Origin: Ignavibacteriota bacterium
GTDB lineage: Bacteria > Bacteroidota > Ignavibacteria > UBA10030
Reading direction: 5' to 3'
DNA: 64,000 nucleotides
Assembly: GCA_003170475.1 (NCBI GenBank)
Contig: PMZI01000023.1
Location: 90,402 to 154,401, forward strand
Each line of letters begins with the position of its first letter. The first letter of the stretch is position 1. The position numbers and the translations under genes were made by a program. Positions 54,253 through 63,452 of the stretch are shown here, one piece after another. The notes beneath the pieces are model-generated. The model did no database searches. It saw nothing but the letters and a program-made list of their open reading frames with translations, and was not told the origin of the DNA.

Positions 54253-55263
54253 GTGAAGAATACAAACAATCCTGTTGAGAATTTGAACCGATCCTTTTGT
54301 CTTATAGTGTTGCTATCGTTCGCTTCGCTCGCATGGGCGCAGGAACCGAAGATCTCCGCGCATACGGATTCGGCTCAGTACAAGGTCGGCACATGGATAC
54401 TCCTGCACGTCGAAGCGGCATTACCGCCTGCCGTGGACTCTCTTGCCGTCGCCGTCAAGGACAGCCTTGGCCCTTTTGAAATCCTCGCCGTTGAACCCTC
54501 CCTCGCACAAGCCGGCCATCAACAATGGTTGTTTCGACTCACAATATTTGACACGGGGAAGGTCTACGTTCCGCCGGCCATCTTCGCTTACAAGAACCGC
54601 GGCGACACGCTCACCCGGGTTGTCTCCTCAAATCCGATTCCACTCACCATCGTCGGTATTTCCGTCGATTTGAAGGGTGACATCAAAGACATCAAGCCTC
54701 CCCTGGATGCTCCATGGAAGTTTGAAGACTTCTTGCCATACCTTATCGCTCTTGCTGTCGTTCTTCTTCTTGGCCTCGCGTATTGGTACTATCGCAGGGT
54801 GAAGAAACGGCGCGAGGCCTCCTACGTTCCGCCCAAACCGGACATACCTCCGTGGCGGGTTGCCCTCGCAGCGCTCCACACGATCGAGGATCAACGGCTC
54901 TGGCAGCAAGGACGCGTAAAGGATTTCTATTCCGAGACAACCGAAATCATTCGAAGGTTTCTCGAGGATCAATACAACCTCCTCGCTCTCGAGTCAACGT
55001 CGGACGAAATCGTTGTGCAGCTCAAGCTGGTTCCCGAGGCACAACCGCTCCAGAAGGAGTTTCGTTCTTTCTTTACAACCGCGGACCTTGTGAAGTTCGC
55101 AAAGTACCTGCCAACTCCCGAGGAAAACGAACAAGAGCTTACATGGGCATTTCACTTCGTGCGCACGATGACACCGCATCCGCCGGCTCAACAGGTCGAT
55201 GAGGTTGCACCGAGCCCCGCGTCCGTGACAAACGGAGAGCAGGAGGCTGCGAATGTTCGGTGA
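54253..55263 (+). CDS. BatD-like short membrane protein of the Bat operon
   Basis: 336 residues from the GTG at 54253. An upstream TTG (54241) would overlap the previous stop. A signal peptide (LIVLLSFASLAWAQ) is followed by a periplasmic immunoglobulin-like region (about 25-150: ISAHTDSAQYKVGTWILLHV). Then come a membrane helix (YLIALAVVLLLGLAYWYYRR) and a cytosolic helical tail (LWQQGRVKDFYSETTEIIRRF). The tail matches the C-terminal part of BatD/DUF4381 proteins. It overlaps batA by 11 bases. Its exact family name is uncertain. Confidence 0.72.
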   Translation: MKNTNNPVENLNRSFCLIVLLSFASLAWAQEPKISAHTDSAQYKVGTWILLHVEAALPPAVDSLAVAVKDSLGPFEILAVEPSLAQAGHQQWLFRLTIFDTGKVYVPPAIFAYKNRGDTLTRVVSSNPIPLTIVGISVDLKGDIKDIKPPLDAPWKFEDFLPYLIALAVVLLLGLAYWYYRRVKKRREASYVPPKPDIPPWRVALAALHTIEDQRLWQQGRVKDFYSETTEIIRRFLEDQYNLLALESTSDEIVVQLKLVPEAQPLQKEFRSFFTTADLVKFAKYLPTPEENEQELTWAFHFVRTMTPHPPAQQVDEVAPSPASVTNGEQEAANVR

Positions 55264-56245
55264 CGGCTTCGCATATCCATGGGTGTTGTGGTTACTGCTC
55301 CTGATTCCGGTCCTCGCCTTCGTTTACTGGAGACGAAGGAAGCGCATGGTGACAGAGGTAACCTTTTCATCGGTTCAGCCTTTCGATCATATTCCGGGTT
55401 CGTTACGCGAGAAATTGCGCGACGTACCGGTCGGGCTCCGGCTGCTCGCCCTTGCGCTGTTTCTTGTTGCGCTTGCACGCCCGCAGTCGGTTACCAATAG
55501 AGAGAATGTTTCCACCGAGGGAATTGACATCGTTCTCCTCATCGACATCTCCGGAAGTATGCTCGCGGAGGATTTTACCCCTAATCGCATGCAGGCGGCA
55601 AAGCAGGTGGCCAACGAATTCATCGATGGGCGCACAAGCGATCGTATTGGGCTGGTCATTTTTTCGGCCGAAAGTTTTACTCAATGCCCGCTGACAACAG
55701 ACTATCCCGTATTAAAGACGCTTCTCGGCGAGGTCAAGAACGGAATGATTGCCGACGGCACCGCGATCGGGCTTGCGCTCGCCAATGGAGTCAACCGGCT
55801 CAAGGACAGCAAAGCGAAGAGCCGGGTGATGATCCTTCTGACGGACGGTGTCAATAATAGAGGAGAGATCGATCCCATCACCGCTGCTAAAATCGCTGCA
55901 ACGTACGGCATTCGTGTTTATACGGTCGGGGTCGGCGCGCAGGGTCAGGCCCCCTACCCCGTCGAAACACCGTTCGGCATTCAGCGACGCCTGATTCCCG
56001 TTGACCTCGACGAGAAGACCCTCACGGCGGTGGCGGATATGACGGGCGGCAAGTACTACCGGGCGACAGACAACAAGACGCTGAAGGCGATTTACAAAGA
56101 AATTGACCAACTCGAGCGAACAAGGATAGAGGTGACCGCCTACAAGCGCTATTCGGAGAAATTCTACAACTGGCTTCTTGTTGGCCTGGTTGCTTTACTT
56201 TTTGAGGTTGGTTTGTCATCGACGGTTTTAAGAAAGATTCCCTAA
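55253..56245 (+). CDS. batA: BatA, membrane von Willebrand factor A protein
   Basis: 330 residues. Two N-terminal helices (PWVLWLLLLIPVLAFVYW, VGLRLLALALFLVALARPQ) anchor the VWA domain (about 90-300), whose MIDAS is DISGSMLAED (near 98), completed by DGTAIG and LLTDGVNN. A C-terminal helix follows (FYNWLLVGLVALLFEVGL). AGGAGG sits six bases before the ATG, inside the preceding gene. The Bat system has been tied to oxygen tolerance and envelope integrity in Bacteroides and Leptospira. Confidence 0.95.
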   Translation: MFGDGFAYPWVLWLLLLIPVLAFVYWRRRKRMVTEVTFSSVQPFDHIPGSLREKLRDVPVGLRLLALALFLVALARPQSVTNRENVSTEGIDIVLLIDISGSMLAEDFTPNRMQAAKQVANEFIDGRTSDRIGLVIFSAESFTQCPLTTDYPVLKTLLGEVKNGMIADGTAIGLALANGVNRLKDSKAKSRVMILLTDGVNNRGEIDPITAAKIAATYGIRVYTVGVGAQGQAPYPVETPFGIQRRLIPVDLDEKTLTAVADMTGGKYYRATDNKTLKAIYKEIDQLERTRIEVTAYKRYSEKFYNWLLVGLVALLFEVGLSSTVLRKIP

Positions 56246-56254
56246 CAAGATACT

Positions 56255-58027
56255 ATGCTACGATTCGCACATCCCGGTTATTTGTGGCTACTGCTCGTGC
56301 TTCCCGCTTTGACGGTTGGATTCTTTGTCCTTCATCGTTGGCGGAAGCAATTGATGCGCAGGTTTGTCTCTGAGCCGCTCGTTTCACAATTGGCTCCGGA
56401 GGCAAGCACCGCAAAGAGAACAGTGAAGCAGGCCATTTTTCTTCTCGCCGTTGCCTGTCTCCTTGTCGCTGCCGCCAATCCTCAGGTCGGCACGCGGCTC
56501 GAAGAGGTCAAGCGCGAGGGAATTGATTTGTTTGTCACTCTCGACGTCTCGTTGAGCATGAAGGCGGAAGACATCCGCCCAAGCCGTCTCGAGAAAGCGA
56601 AGCGTGATGTCTCCGACCTGTTGCGCAGACTGCAAGGTGACCGCGTTGGACTTGTGGTCTTTGCGGGCGAGGCTTTTGTCCAGTTCCCGCTCACCGCAGA
56701 TTATTCTGCGGCGGATCTTTTCATCAACGCTGTCGACGTTGAGGCGGTCCCCACGCCGGGCACGATGATCGGCAGCGCCATAGAGAAGGCCCTCGAGTCG
56801 TTCAGAAAAGATCTTCCGACACAGAAAGCCATTGTTGTGGTGAGTGACGGAGAAAACACCGAGGGTGATGTCGCTGGCGCCGTTGAAAAAGCTCGAAAAG
56901 AGGGAGTGCGCGTCTTTGCCGTTGGTATGGGCACTCCCGAGGGAAGTCCAATTCCTGTGTACGCTGCAAACGGCGACCGCGTCGACTACAAGCACGATCA
57001 TGCGGGAAATATCGTTCTTACGAAACTCGACGAATCTGCCCTTCAGCAAATTGCACTGTCAACAGGCGGGAGTTATCGGCGGGCGACGAACGCCGGAAAC
57101 GAAATTGACGAGATCTTCAAGGAGCTATCCACTCTTCAAAGAACCGAGATGGGCAGTTTACAGGTGACGGGATTTGAGGACCAGTTCTATTATCCCCTGG
57201 CGATCGGCATTTTTCTTCTCATCATCGAAATGCTTCTTTCTGAGCGGCGCGGACGCCTGCTCGCGCGCCTCGCCAAATTGATTCCGGCAACTAGCGTTCT
57301 TCCGTTATGCTTTCTTTTCCTCTTCACCTCCGCCTCAGCTCAAACAGTGCGTTCACACGTGAGTCGCGGCAACGAGGCTTATGCGGCCACAAAATACGGT
57401 GACGCCGAGGCCGAGTACAAAAAGGCGCTGCAAAAAGACTCTACCGCACGGGCAGCCCACTTCGATCTCGCGAACGCTTTCTATAAGCAACAACGTTTTG
57501 ATGAGGCGCAACGCGTGTATGCCGCCCGGGTGGCCGCGGCCGGCAAGGGCTCTTCTGACAAAGAATTAGCATATTACGATATAGGGAATACCTTCTTCAA
57601 ATCGAATAAACTCGAAGAGAGTATTGAATCCTATAAGCGTACGATGCGGCTGAATCCATCAGATGAGGATGCGCGGTACAACTTCCTGCTCGCCAAAGAT
57701 CGCCTGAAGCAGCAACAGGATCAGAAGAAACAGAACAAGCAGGACAAGAACAAACAAGACAAGCAGGATCAGAAGCAAAACCAGAATAAAGACCAGAACA
57801 AGGACCAGCAGCAGAACAAAGATCAACAGAACCAAAACAAGGATCAACAGCAACCACCTCAGCAGCAGCCGAAGCAAGACCAGGCCAATCAGCAACAGCA
57901 GAAGAACCAGATGCCGAAGCAGCAGGCCGACCGCATCCTCGATGCGCTGAGAAACAACGAAAAAGACATTCAGAAACAATTGCGCAAGCGGGCGGCTTCA
58001 CGGGTTATTGTCGAGAAGGACTGGTAA
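56255..58027 (+). CDS. BatB-BatC fusion: VWA domain plus TPR and KQN-rich tail
   Basis: 590 residues. Residues 1-335 are BatB: two helices, then VWA with MIDAS DVSLSMKAED (near 97), GTMIGSAIEKAL and VVVSDGENTEG, and a third helix. After a membrane segment with an Ala-rich cleavage-like stretch (FLFTSASAQ), residues 365-475 carry TPR repeats as in BatC (GNEAYAATKYGDAEAEYKKA, AYYDIGNTFFKSNKLEESIE). From 485 to 555 the chain is nearly all Q, K, N and D, then ends in ADRILDALRNNEKDIQKQLR, the usual BatC end. BatB and BatC are separate genes in many species. No frameshift separates them here. The stop and the batD start share one base (TAATG). Confidence 0.92.
   Translation: MLRFAHPGYLWLLLVLPALTVGFFVLHRWRKQLMRRFVSEPLVSQLAPEASTAKRTVKQAIFLLAVACLLVAAANPQVGTRLEEVKREGIDLFVTLDVSLSMKAEDIRPSRLEKAKRDVSDLLRRLQGDRVGLVVFAGEAFVQFPLTADYSAADLFINAVDVEAVPTPGTMIGSAIEKALESFRKDLPTQKAIVVVSDGENTEGDVAGAVEKARKEGVRVFAVGMGTPEGSPIPVYAANGDRVDYKHDHAGNIVLTKLDESALQQIALSTGGSYRRATNAGNEIDEIFKELSTLQRTEMGSLQVTGFEDQFYYPLAIGIFLLIIEMLLSERRGRLLARLAKLIPATSVLPLCFLFLFTSASAQTVRSHVSRGNEAYAATKYGDAEAEYKKALQKDSTARAAHFDLANAFYKQQRFDEAQRVYAARVAAAGKGSSDKELAYYDIGNTFFKSNKLEESIESYKRTMRLNPSDEDARYNFLLAKDRLKQQQDQKKQNKQDKNKQDKQDQKQNQNKDQNKDQQQNKDQQNQNKDQQQPPQQQPKQDQANQQQQKNQMPKQQADRILDALRNNEKDIQKQLRKRAASRVIVEKDW
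57709..57924 (+). repeat. Low-complexity CAG/AAG/AAC-rich tract inside the BatB-BatC gene
   Basis: About 215 bp made of near-repeated CAG, AAG, AAC and GAC codons encoding the Q/K/N/D-rich stretch. Short units such as AACAAAGATCAACAG recur. Such DNA may vary in length between strains by slippage. Confidence 0.8.
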
Positions 58028-59841
58028 TGAGGTTTGTCTCACGATATAGCGTTCTTGCTTTCGTTCTGACGATGACCGCCGTTGCGCAGAATGCTACGTT
58101 TGTTGCGTCCGCCGATCGCACGACGGTGGGAGCGGGGGAACAATTTGAAGTATCTTTTGTCGTCTCTGCTTCCGATGTCAACGGCGCGAAGAATTTCAAA
58201 CCGCCAACATTGACGCCGTTTACCGTCATGAGTGGACCAAATCAATCCACCAACATGCAGTTCGTGAACGGTCAGATGTCGGGATCGATAAGTTTCACGT
58301 ACTACCTGTATACGCGCCAGACCGGCAAATTCACAATTGGCCCGGCGACTATCGAGTACAAGGGCGCTCCGCTCAAATCGCAACCCCTGCAGATTGAGGT
58401 CACCCAGGGCAAACCACCCGCCCAGGGAAAAGAGCCGGACAACGCTCAGAATGTTGCCGACAACCTTTATATTCGCGCGGTTGCAGACAGGCCGCGGGTT
58501 CGTCAGGGCGAACCTGTTACAATCACCTACAAACTGTACACGCGGTTGCAGGTTTCGGCATATGACATTGCAAAAGCTCCGGTCTATCAGGGATTTTGGG
58601 CTGAGGAAGTTGAGCAGCCCAAGCAGCCCGTTGTAACGACAGAAACCATCGAGGGAAAGCAATTTCGCGTAGCGACGATCCGCAAGACGGCGCTCTTCCC
58701 CACGCAGAGCGGCAAACTGGTCATCTCGCCGCTCGAGGTGCGATGCGCATTCCAGCTTTCCTCACGAAAGAAGACGACTGATCCATTCGACTCTTTCTTC
58801 AACGACCCGTTCTTCTCCCGAACTCAGACGGTCGAACAGGATCTTAAGTCAAACGCTTTATCTGTCACTGTTGACCCTCTTCCCGGAAGTCCACCGGCGG
58901 GTTTCACGGGAGCCGTCGGACGTTTCTCGTTCAGCGCCACCGTCGACAAGAAAGAAGTGAAGACCGGTGACCCCATTACATTGAGGTTGACCATCTCCGG
59001 CGCGGGAAACGTCAAGCTTCTGACGCCGCCAAAGCCCGAGCTTCCCGCGGATTTCGAAGCGTATGATCCAAAGATCTCCGAAGAGGTGGCACGCGACGGA
59101 GGCGTCATTCGCGGAAAGAAAATCGCCGAGTACCTCGTTATCCCAAGAAATGCCGGCGACCGGGCAATCGAGCCGATCGCATTCTCCTACTTCGATCTGG
59201 ATCGCAACGCCTACAACACGTTGCACTCGCCACGGTTTGATTTCAAGGTCATCCCCGGAAAAGACATGAGCGGTGGCGCTGCTATCGCATCGAAGTCGAA
59301 TATCCAATTGCTTGGCGAGGATATTCGTTTTCTGAAGCTCTCCCTGGGCGAATCGCGCGACCTTGACGAACCGGTGTTTCCAAACACCCTGCTCTTGACG
59401 TGTCTTGTTCTTCCCCCCTTTGTTTTCTTTGCTGCTTTTGGATATCGCAAACGGCAAGAGAAGCTCTCCGGAAAAGTTGACCAGTTGAGGTTCGCCAAAG
59501 CGGGCAGGGAAGCTTCAAGGCGCCTCAAGGGGGCCAGAAAGCTCCTTATGCAGGGAAATACAGAGAGTTACCATGCAGAAGTCTCCAAGGCAATCTTCAG
59601 CTACCTCGAAGACAAATTACACATCTCAAAAGCCGCCCTGACCATGGATGAAGCCGCCAGACTTCTCAACCAGCGCGGGGTCGCCGGCGATACAATTGAA
59701 TCGCTGCGAGCTTGCATTGAGCGGGCCGAGTTTGCGCGCTTCGCCCCGGCGAGTGACACCCGGGAAGCCAGAACCGAAATCCTCGACGCTGCCACCGTTA
59801 TTATCAACAACATCGAGAAATCGTTGAGAAAAAGATCTTGA
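58027..59841 (+). CDS. batD: BatD, oxygen-tolerance protein
   Basis: 604 residues. A signal peptide (YSVLAFVLTMTAVAQN) precedes a long periplasmic region of immunoglobulin-like repeats, with family blocks FVASADRTTVGAGEQFEVSF, SISFTYYLYTRQTGKFTIGP and GDPITLRLTISGAGNVKLL. A membrane helix (LLLTCLVLPPFVFFAAFGY, about 455-475) leads to a cytosolic helical tail (SYHAEVSKAIFSYLEDKL). The tail is similar to the end of the shorter protein at 54253-55263. It follows the BatB-BatC gene with a one-base overlap. Confidence 0.93.
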   Translation: MRFVSRYSVLAFVLTMTAVAQNATFVASADRTTVGAGEQFEVSFVVSASDVNGAKNFKPPTLTPFTVMSGPNQSTNMQFVNGQMSGSISFTYYLYTRQTGKFTIGPATIEYKGAPLKSQPLQIEVTQGKPPAQGKEPDNAQNVADNLYIRAVADRPRVRQGEPVTITYKLYTRLQVSAYDIAKAPVYQGFWAEEVEQPKQPVVTTETIEGKQFRVATIRKTALFPTQSGKLVISPLEVRCAFQLSSRKKTTDPFDSFFNDPFFSRTQTVEQDLKSNALSVTVDPLPGSPPAGFTGAVGRFSFSATVDKKEVKTGDPITLRLTISGAGNVKLLTPPKPELPADFEAYDPKISEEVARDGGVIRGKKIAEYLVIPRNAGDRAIEPIAFSYFDLDRNAYNTLHSPRFDFKVIPGKDMSGGAAIASKSNIQLLGEDIRFLKLSLGESRDLDEPVFPNTLLLTCLVLPPFVFFAAFGYRKRQEKLSGKVDQLRFAKAGREASRRLKGARKLLMQGNTESYHAEVSKAIFSYLEDKLHISKAALTMDEAARLLNQRGVAGDTIESLRACIERAEFARFAPASDTREARTEILDAATVIINNIEKSLRKRS

Positions 59842-59843
59842 GC

Positions 59844-60602
59844 ATGCAACGCACATTCTTCCATATCCTCTTTGCGATCGTATGTTCGGGCTCAGTCTTG
59901 GCCCAAACGGCAGTGGATGAATTCGAACGGGGAAATGTGTTTTATCGCGATGGAAAGTACGATCAGGCGGCTGCTTCTTATGAGTCTATTCTCAACCAGG
60001 GACTCGCCAGCTCGTCCCTCTATTTCAACCTTGGCAACTGCTATTACCGGATGGGAAAAATAGCTCCCACCATACTGGCGTACGAACGGGCCCTTCGCTT
60101 GCAACCCAATGATGCCGACACAAAACACAACCTGGCTCTTGTCAACCTGAAGACACTCGACCGAATCGAACCCCTGCCCGAACTTTTCTTCATCGAGTGG
60201 CTTCGCTCCTTCTCGGCGGTTGTGCCTCTTCATACGACTGCCCGAATCTTTGCTGCCTGTTGGCTGTTGTTGTTCGCCAGCCTGTCAGCGTTCTATCTGC
60301 TGGCAAACCCGACCGCACTTCGATTGCTCCGTGGATTCGCAATTGCTTCGGCCATTCTTCTGATTCCCCTCGCGATCGTGCTTGTGACACAAATCGTCGA
60401 TTCTCGAAACCGATCCGACGCCGTCATCACGGCATCGGTGGTCACCGCAAGAACGTCCCCCGACGCACAGAGCGTCGATGCTTTTGTCGCGCATGAAGGT
60501 CTCAAGGTCAAACTCAGCGATGCGGTTGGAGAGTGGATGAAGATTGTCCTGCCGGATGGCAAGGTCGGGTGGGTCAGGATGCAGGATTGTGAGCGGATAT
60601 GA
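59844..60602 (+). CDS. batE: BatE, TPR and SH3-like membrane protein
   Basis: 252 residues from the ATG at 59844. An upstream TTG at 59838 overlaps the batD stop and is also possible. A signal peptide is followed by TPR repeats (about 25-110: GNVFYRDGKYDQAAASYE, YFNLGNCYYRMGK, ILAYERALRLQP), two membrane helices (about 140-160 and 170-190) and a C-terminal SH3b-like domain (SVVTARTSPDAQ, LKVKLSDAVGEWMKIVLPDG, VGWVRM). It is the last gene of the operon and is followed by a terminator. Confidence 0.92.
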   Translation: MQRTFFHILFAIVCSGSVLAQTAVDEFERGNVFYRDGKYDQAAASYESILNQGLASSSLYFNLGNCYYRMGKIAPTILAYERALRLQPNDADTKHNLALVNLKTLDRIEPLPELFFIEWLRSFSAVVPLHTTARIFAACWLLLFASLSAFYLLANPTALRLLRGFAIASAILLIPLAIVLVTQIVDSRNRSDAVITASVVTARTSPDAQSVDAFVAHEGLKVKLSDAVGEWMKIVLPDGKVGWVRMQDCERI

Positions 60603-60637
60603 CGATAGAGAAATGTGGCGTTGGTAAAGAAACGAAA

Positions 60638-60659
60638 GGCCCGGTGTTTTTGCCGGGCC
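60638..60659. terminator. Terminator between convergent batE and DUF1579 gene
   Basis: A seven-bp GC stem (GGCCCGG with CCGGGCC), loop TGTTTTTG, then CTTCTGTTTCT on the plus strand. A run of A precedes it, so it may work both ways. Confidence 0.72.
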
Positions 60660-60691
60660 CTTCTGTTTCTGGAACATCAAGGGGGTGAACC

Positions 60692-61315
60692 TTATTTTTT
60701 GCGCTTATAAGTGATCACCATAATCGGCTTCTTGTCACCGAACGAGGTCACGTCGTAGGTCTCGAAAACCTGTGTGTCTTTGTCGACAAAACGGGTTACG
60801 TACTTTACCTTCTTGCCTTTCTCTCCGGTCGCCGGCTCGTCCATTTTTCCCCACATCGTCACGCTCTTTCCGTCCTTGTCCAACACACCGTCCATTGTGG
60901 ACATCCCAGTGCTCATGTTGTCAATCCAAAAACTCACGTACTTCTTCTTGAAATTGTCGTAGCCTGTGAATCCCGTTCCCACGAAGGGCTGTCCCATCAT
61001 CTCCCCGGTGAAATCCTGTTGAAGGTATCTTCCCCCAAGGACCATTTTGCTTTCGCTTGTTCCCTTTGAGACCATGGGCTCGCCCTTGGGCCCATTCATC
61101 CACATCTTGACCTCCGCGTCCCATGTTCCTACGCTCTCCTCCAACATTTTATGCTGAGCGCCCGGCGTCATGGACTCCTGCCAGCGCTTCATCATTTCCG
61201 CCTCGCTCGGCATCTTCTTGGGGCTCTTCTTTTTCTCCTGGCTGAATGATTCGCTGCTGACGACCAGCGTCAACACAAGTATGAACACCCCCAAAAGCAT
61301 AGCTACGCGTTTCAT
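60692..61315 (-). CDS. Exported DUF1579 family protein
   Basis: 207 residues with a signal peptide (MLLGVFILVLTLVVSSESFSQ) and an AAGGAG ribosome site. A Lys/Met-rich segment follows, then the DUF1579 core: MLEESVGTWDAEVKMWM, ESKMVLGGRYLQQDFTGEM, FTGYDNFKKKYVSFWIDN and the final VITYKRKK. The family has a lipocalin-like barrel with no known function. It faces the Bat operon across a terminator. Confidence 0.9.
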   Translation of the reverse strand: MKRVAMLLGVFILVLTLVVSSESFSQEKKKSPKKMPSEAEMMKRWQESMTPGAQHKMLEESVGTWDAEVKMWMNGPKGEPMVSKGTSESKMVLGGRYLQQDFTGEMMGQPFVGTGFTGYDNFKKKYVSFWIDNMSTGMSTMDGVLDKDGKSVTMWGKMDEPATGEKGKKVKYVTRFVDKDTQVFETYDVTSFGDKKPIMVITYKRKK

Positions 61316-61531
61316 TGTGCACTCCTTGTTGGTGATTGGTGATTGTCCCTGGACTCGATATTCATTGTGTTGTTCAATTCATAAGAACCGACCGCCGGAG
61401 TGAACAGTTCCGGGGTGATTTTCGATGCGTCCCGCTTGTGTTTTTTTCGATCCTCATTCTTCGGGAATCAGCCTGGTCCCCGGCGTGTTATCTACAGAGA
61501 TGGGACCACAATTTATCAAAAGGGGCGGCTT

Positions 61532-62032
61532 ATGTCAAACTACGACTGGAGTAGATTCAGCGCTCGCATCGACGTAAAGACAAATGTCAACGATGTCTAT
61601 GTCGCGTGGACAACGCGTGCTGGTCTTGAGCGATGGTTTTTGCGCGTAGCGGAATTCACAAAACCCGATGGTGAGATCCGTGACGCCGCAGCAACAATCC
61701 AAACGGGAGACCGCTATCGCTGGCTGTGGCATGGTTACGATGACACCGCTGTCGAGCATGGTGTGATCGAGGAGGCGAACGGCCGAGACTCCCTGCGGTT
61801 CACATTCGCCGGGAGCTGTCTTGTCTTCGTGAGCATGACCGTTGAAGAGGGCTCGACCATCGTCGAGTTGCGGCAGGAAAATATTCCCGTCGACGAAATT
61901 TCGCGCGCCAAATACCATCTTGGCTGTATGACCGGGTGGACTTTCTATCTCGCCAACTTGAAATCAGTCCTCGAGGGAGGCCTCGACCTGCGCAACAAGA
62001 ATGCAAGACTTCAGAGGCTTGTGAATGCATAG
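61532..62032 (+). CDS. SRPBCC/AHSA1-like protein
   Basis: 166 residues from the ATG at 61532 (a longer open frame upstream lacks signals). The START/AHSA1 pattern is FSARIDVKTNVNDVYVAWTT, LERWFLRVAEF, DRYRWLWHGYDD and YHLGCMTGWTFYLANLKSVL. Such proteins bind hydrophobic ligands in a central cavity or act as co-chaperones. The ligand is unknown. AAAAGGGG serves as the ribosome site. It has no linked partner. Confidence 0.85.
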   Translation: MSNYDWSRFSARIDVKTNVNDVYVAWTTRAGLERWFLRVAEFTKPDGEIRDAAATIQTGDRYRWLWHGYDDTAVEHGVIEEANGRDSLRFTFAGSCLVFVSMTVEEGSTIVELRQENIPVDEISRAKYHLGCMTGWTFYLANLKSVLEGGLDLRNKNARLQRLVNA

Positions 62033-62220
62033 GTTGGTGAAGGAGAGGTTTCGACGGCGATTTTTGTCCTTTCACGGGACCGCCAAATTCGCGAAATTAC
62101 AGGCGTTCGGGATTTGATCGGCGCGGAACCGTGCGCCGCATCTTTCTGTTATAGGACACGTGGTAAGGCTCAACCGGGCATATCTTTCCAGTCATACAAC
62201 CTGCAGGATTTTCGATCATC

Positions 62221-63414
62221 ATGGATAATCAACAAGCCGATCTCTCGGCGCTACGCATAGACAGGTCGCGGCCAGAGGGCTCTCCCCCTGGTCGATCGAG
62301 AACCATCGTCAGATTCGCGTTTACTGTTGGAGGCGTTGTTCTCCTTTTTCTCCTCGGCTACTGGGTTGTGCCGCGGGTATTCGATTCCGCGGTCGACGTA
62401 CAGCTCGCCACTGCATCCCTTTCGTCTTCGTCGCAAGCAAACGCGGTGTTGACCGCAAGCGGATACGTTGTCGCACAACGAAAAGCCGCTGTCGCATCAA
62501 AGGCAACTGGACGGCTTGAGTATCTCGGTGTTGTTGAGGGAGACAAGGTGAAAAAAGGACAGGTCCTTGGCCGCCTCGAGGATACAGACATGAAGGCTTC
62601 GCTCGATCAGGCGAAAGCGAATCTCCGGCTGAACGAAGCGGATCTGAAAGATGCTGAACAATGGCTCGCACGCCAAAAAACCCTCCTCGAAAAGGGTGTG
62701 TCAACACAATCCGATTATGACGCCGCCGAGGCACGTTACCAGCGCACCGTGGCCTCGATTGGCGTTGCAAAGGCAATCGTCGCTGGTGCGGAGGTTGCTC
62801 TCGAGAACACGTTGATCCGCGCCCCGTTCGACGGCACGGTGCTCACGAAGAATGCCGATGTCGGTGAGATGGTTGCACCCATGGCGGCGAGCGTGAGCTC
62901 GCGTTCTGCTGTTGTAACACTCGCAGATATGACTTCTTTGCAGGTTGAGGCCGATGTCTCTGAATCTAACATCGAACGCATTACACTTGGGCAACCGTGC
63001 GAAATCACTCTCGACGCCTATCCGGAAACACGATATGAGGCGTCCGTAGCAAAAATCGTCCCAACCGCGGACCGCGCCAAGGCAACGGTGATGGTGAAGG
63101 TCGCTTTCAAACAGTACGACGCAAAAGTCCTGCCGGAGATGAGTTCGAAGGTATTGTTTCTCACAAAAACGGCGGAGACTGTTCAAGCCGCCGTTCACTC
63201 GATGCTGACGGTCCCGTTAAGTTCGGTCGCCACACGAAACGGCAAAAAAGTCGTTTTCATGGTTCGTAATGACCAGGCGGTGGCGGTCCCCGTGTCCACG
63301 GGAAAGGATGCCGGCGCCCTGGTGGAAATTACGCAGGGGATTTCCGCGGGAGACCACGTGATTACCGGGCTTACCGATCGCATCGTGGATGGCCTGCGGG
63401 TGAAGGTAAAATAG
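62221..63414 (+). CDS. RND/MacA-type periplasmic adaptor (HlyD family)
   Basis: 397 residues. A membrane anchor ([19 protein letters not shown], about 30-50) is followed by a lipoyl half ([20 protein letters not shown]), a coiled-coil hairpin (about 120-180), the second lipoyl half ([21 protein letters not shown]), a beta barrel and a membrane-proximal domain. It joins an inner-membrane pump to the outer membrane. The ABC ATPase 38 bp downstream makes a MacA-type partner likely, rather than RND. Confidence 0.92.
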   Translation: MDNQQADLSALRIDRSRPEGSPPGRSRTIVRFAFTVGGVVLLFLLGYWVVPRVFDSAVDVQLATASLSSSSQANAVLTASGYVVAQRKAAVASKATGRLEYLGVVEGDKVKKGQVLGRLEDTDMKASLDQAKANLRLNEADLKDAEQWLARQKTLLEKGVSTQSDYDAAEARYQRTVASIGVAKAIVAGAEVALENTLIRAPFDGTVLTKNADVGEMVAPMAASVSSRSAVVTLADMTSLQVEADVSESNIERITLGQPCEITLDAYPETRYEASVAKIVPTADRAKATVMVKVAFKQYDAKVLPEMSSKVLFLTKTAETVQAAVHSMLTVPLSSVATRNGKKVVFMVRNDQAVAVPVSTGKDAGALVEITQGISAGDHVITGLTDRIVDGLRVKVK

Positions 63415-63452
63415 TATTGGTTTCAATCGACGATCACAAGAAGGGTGGTTCT

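Noticed and set aside
57659..57979. Minus-strand open frame of 106 residues made almost only of Leu and Val
   Set aside because: It is the complement of the Q/K/N/D codon tract in the BatB-BatC gene. The composition is an artefact of that repeat.
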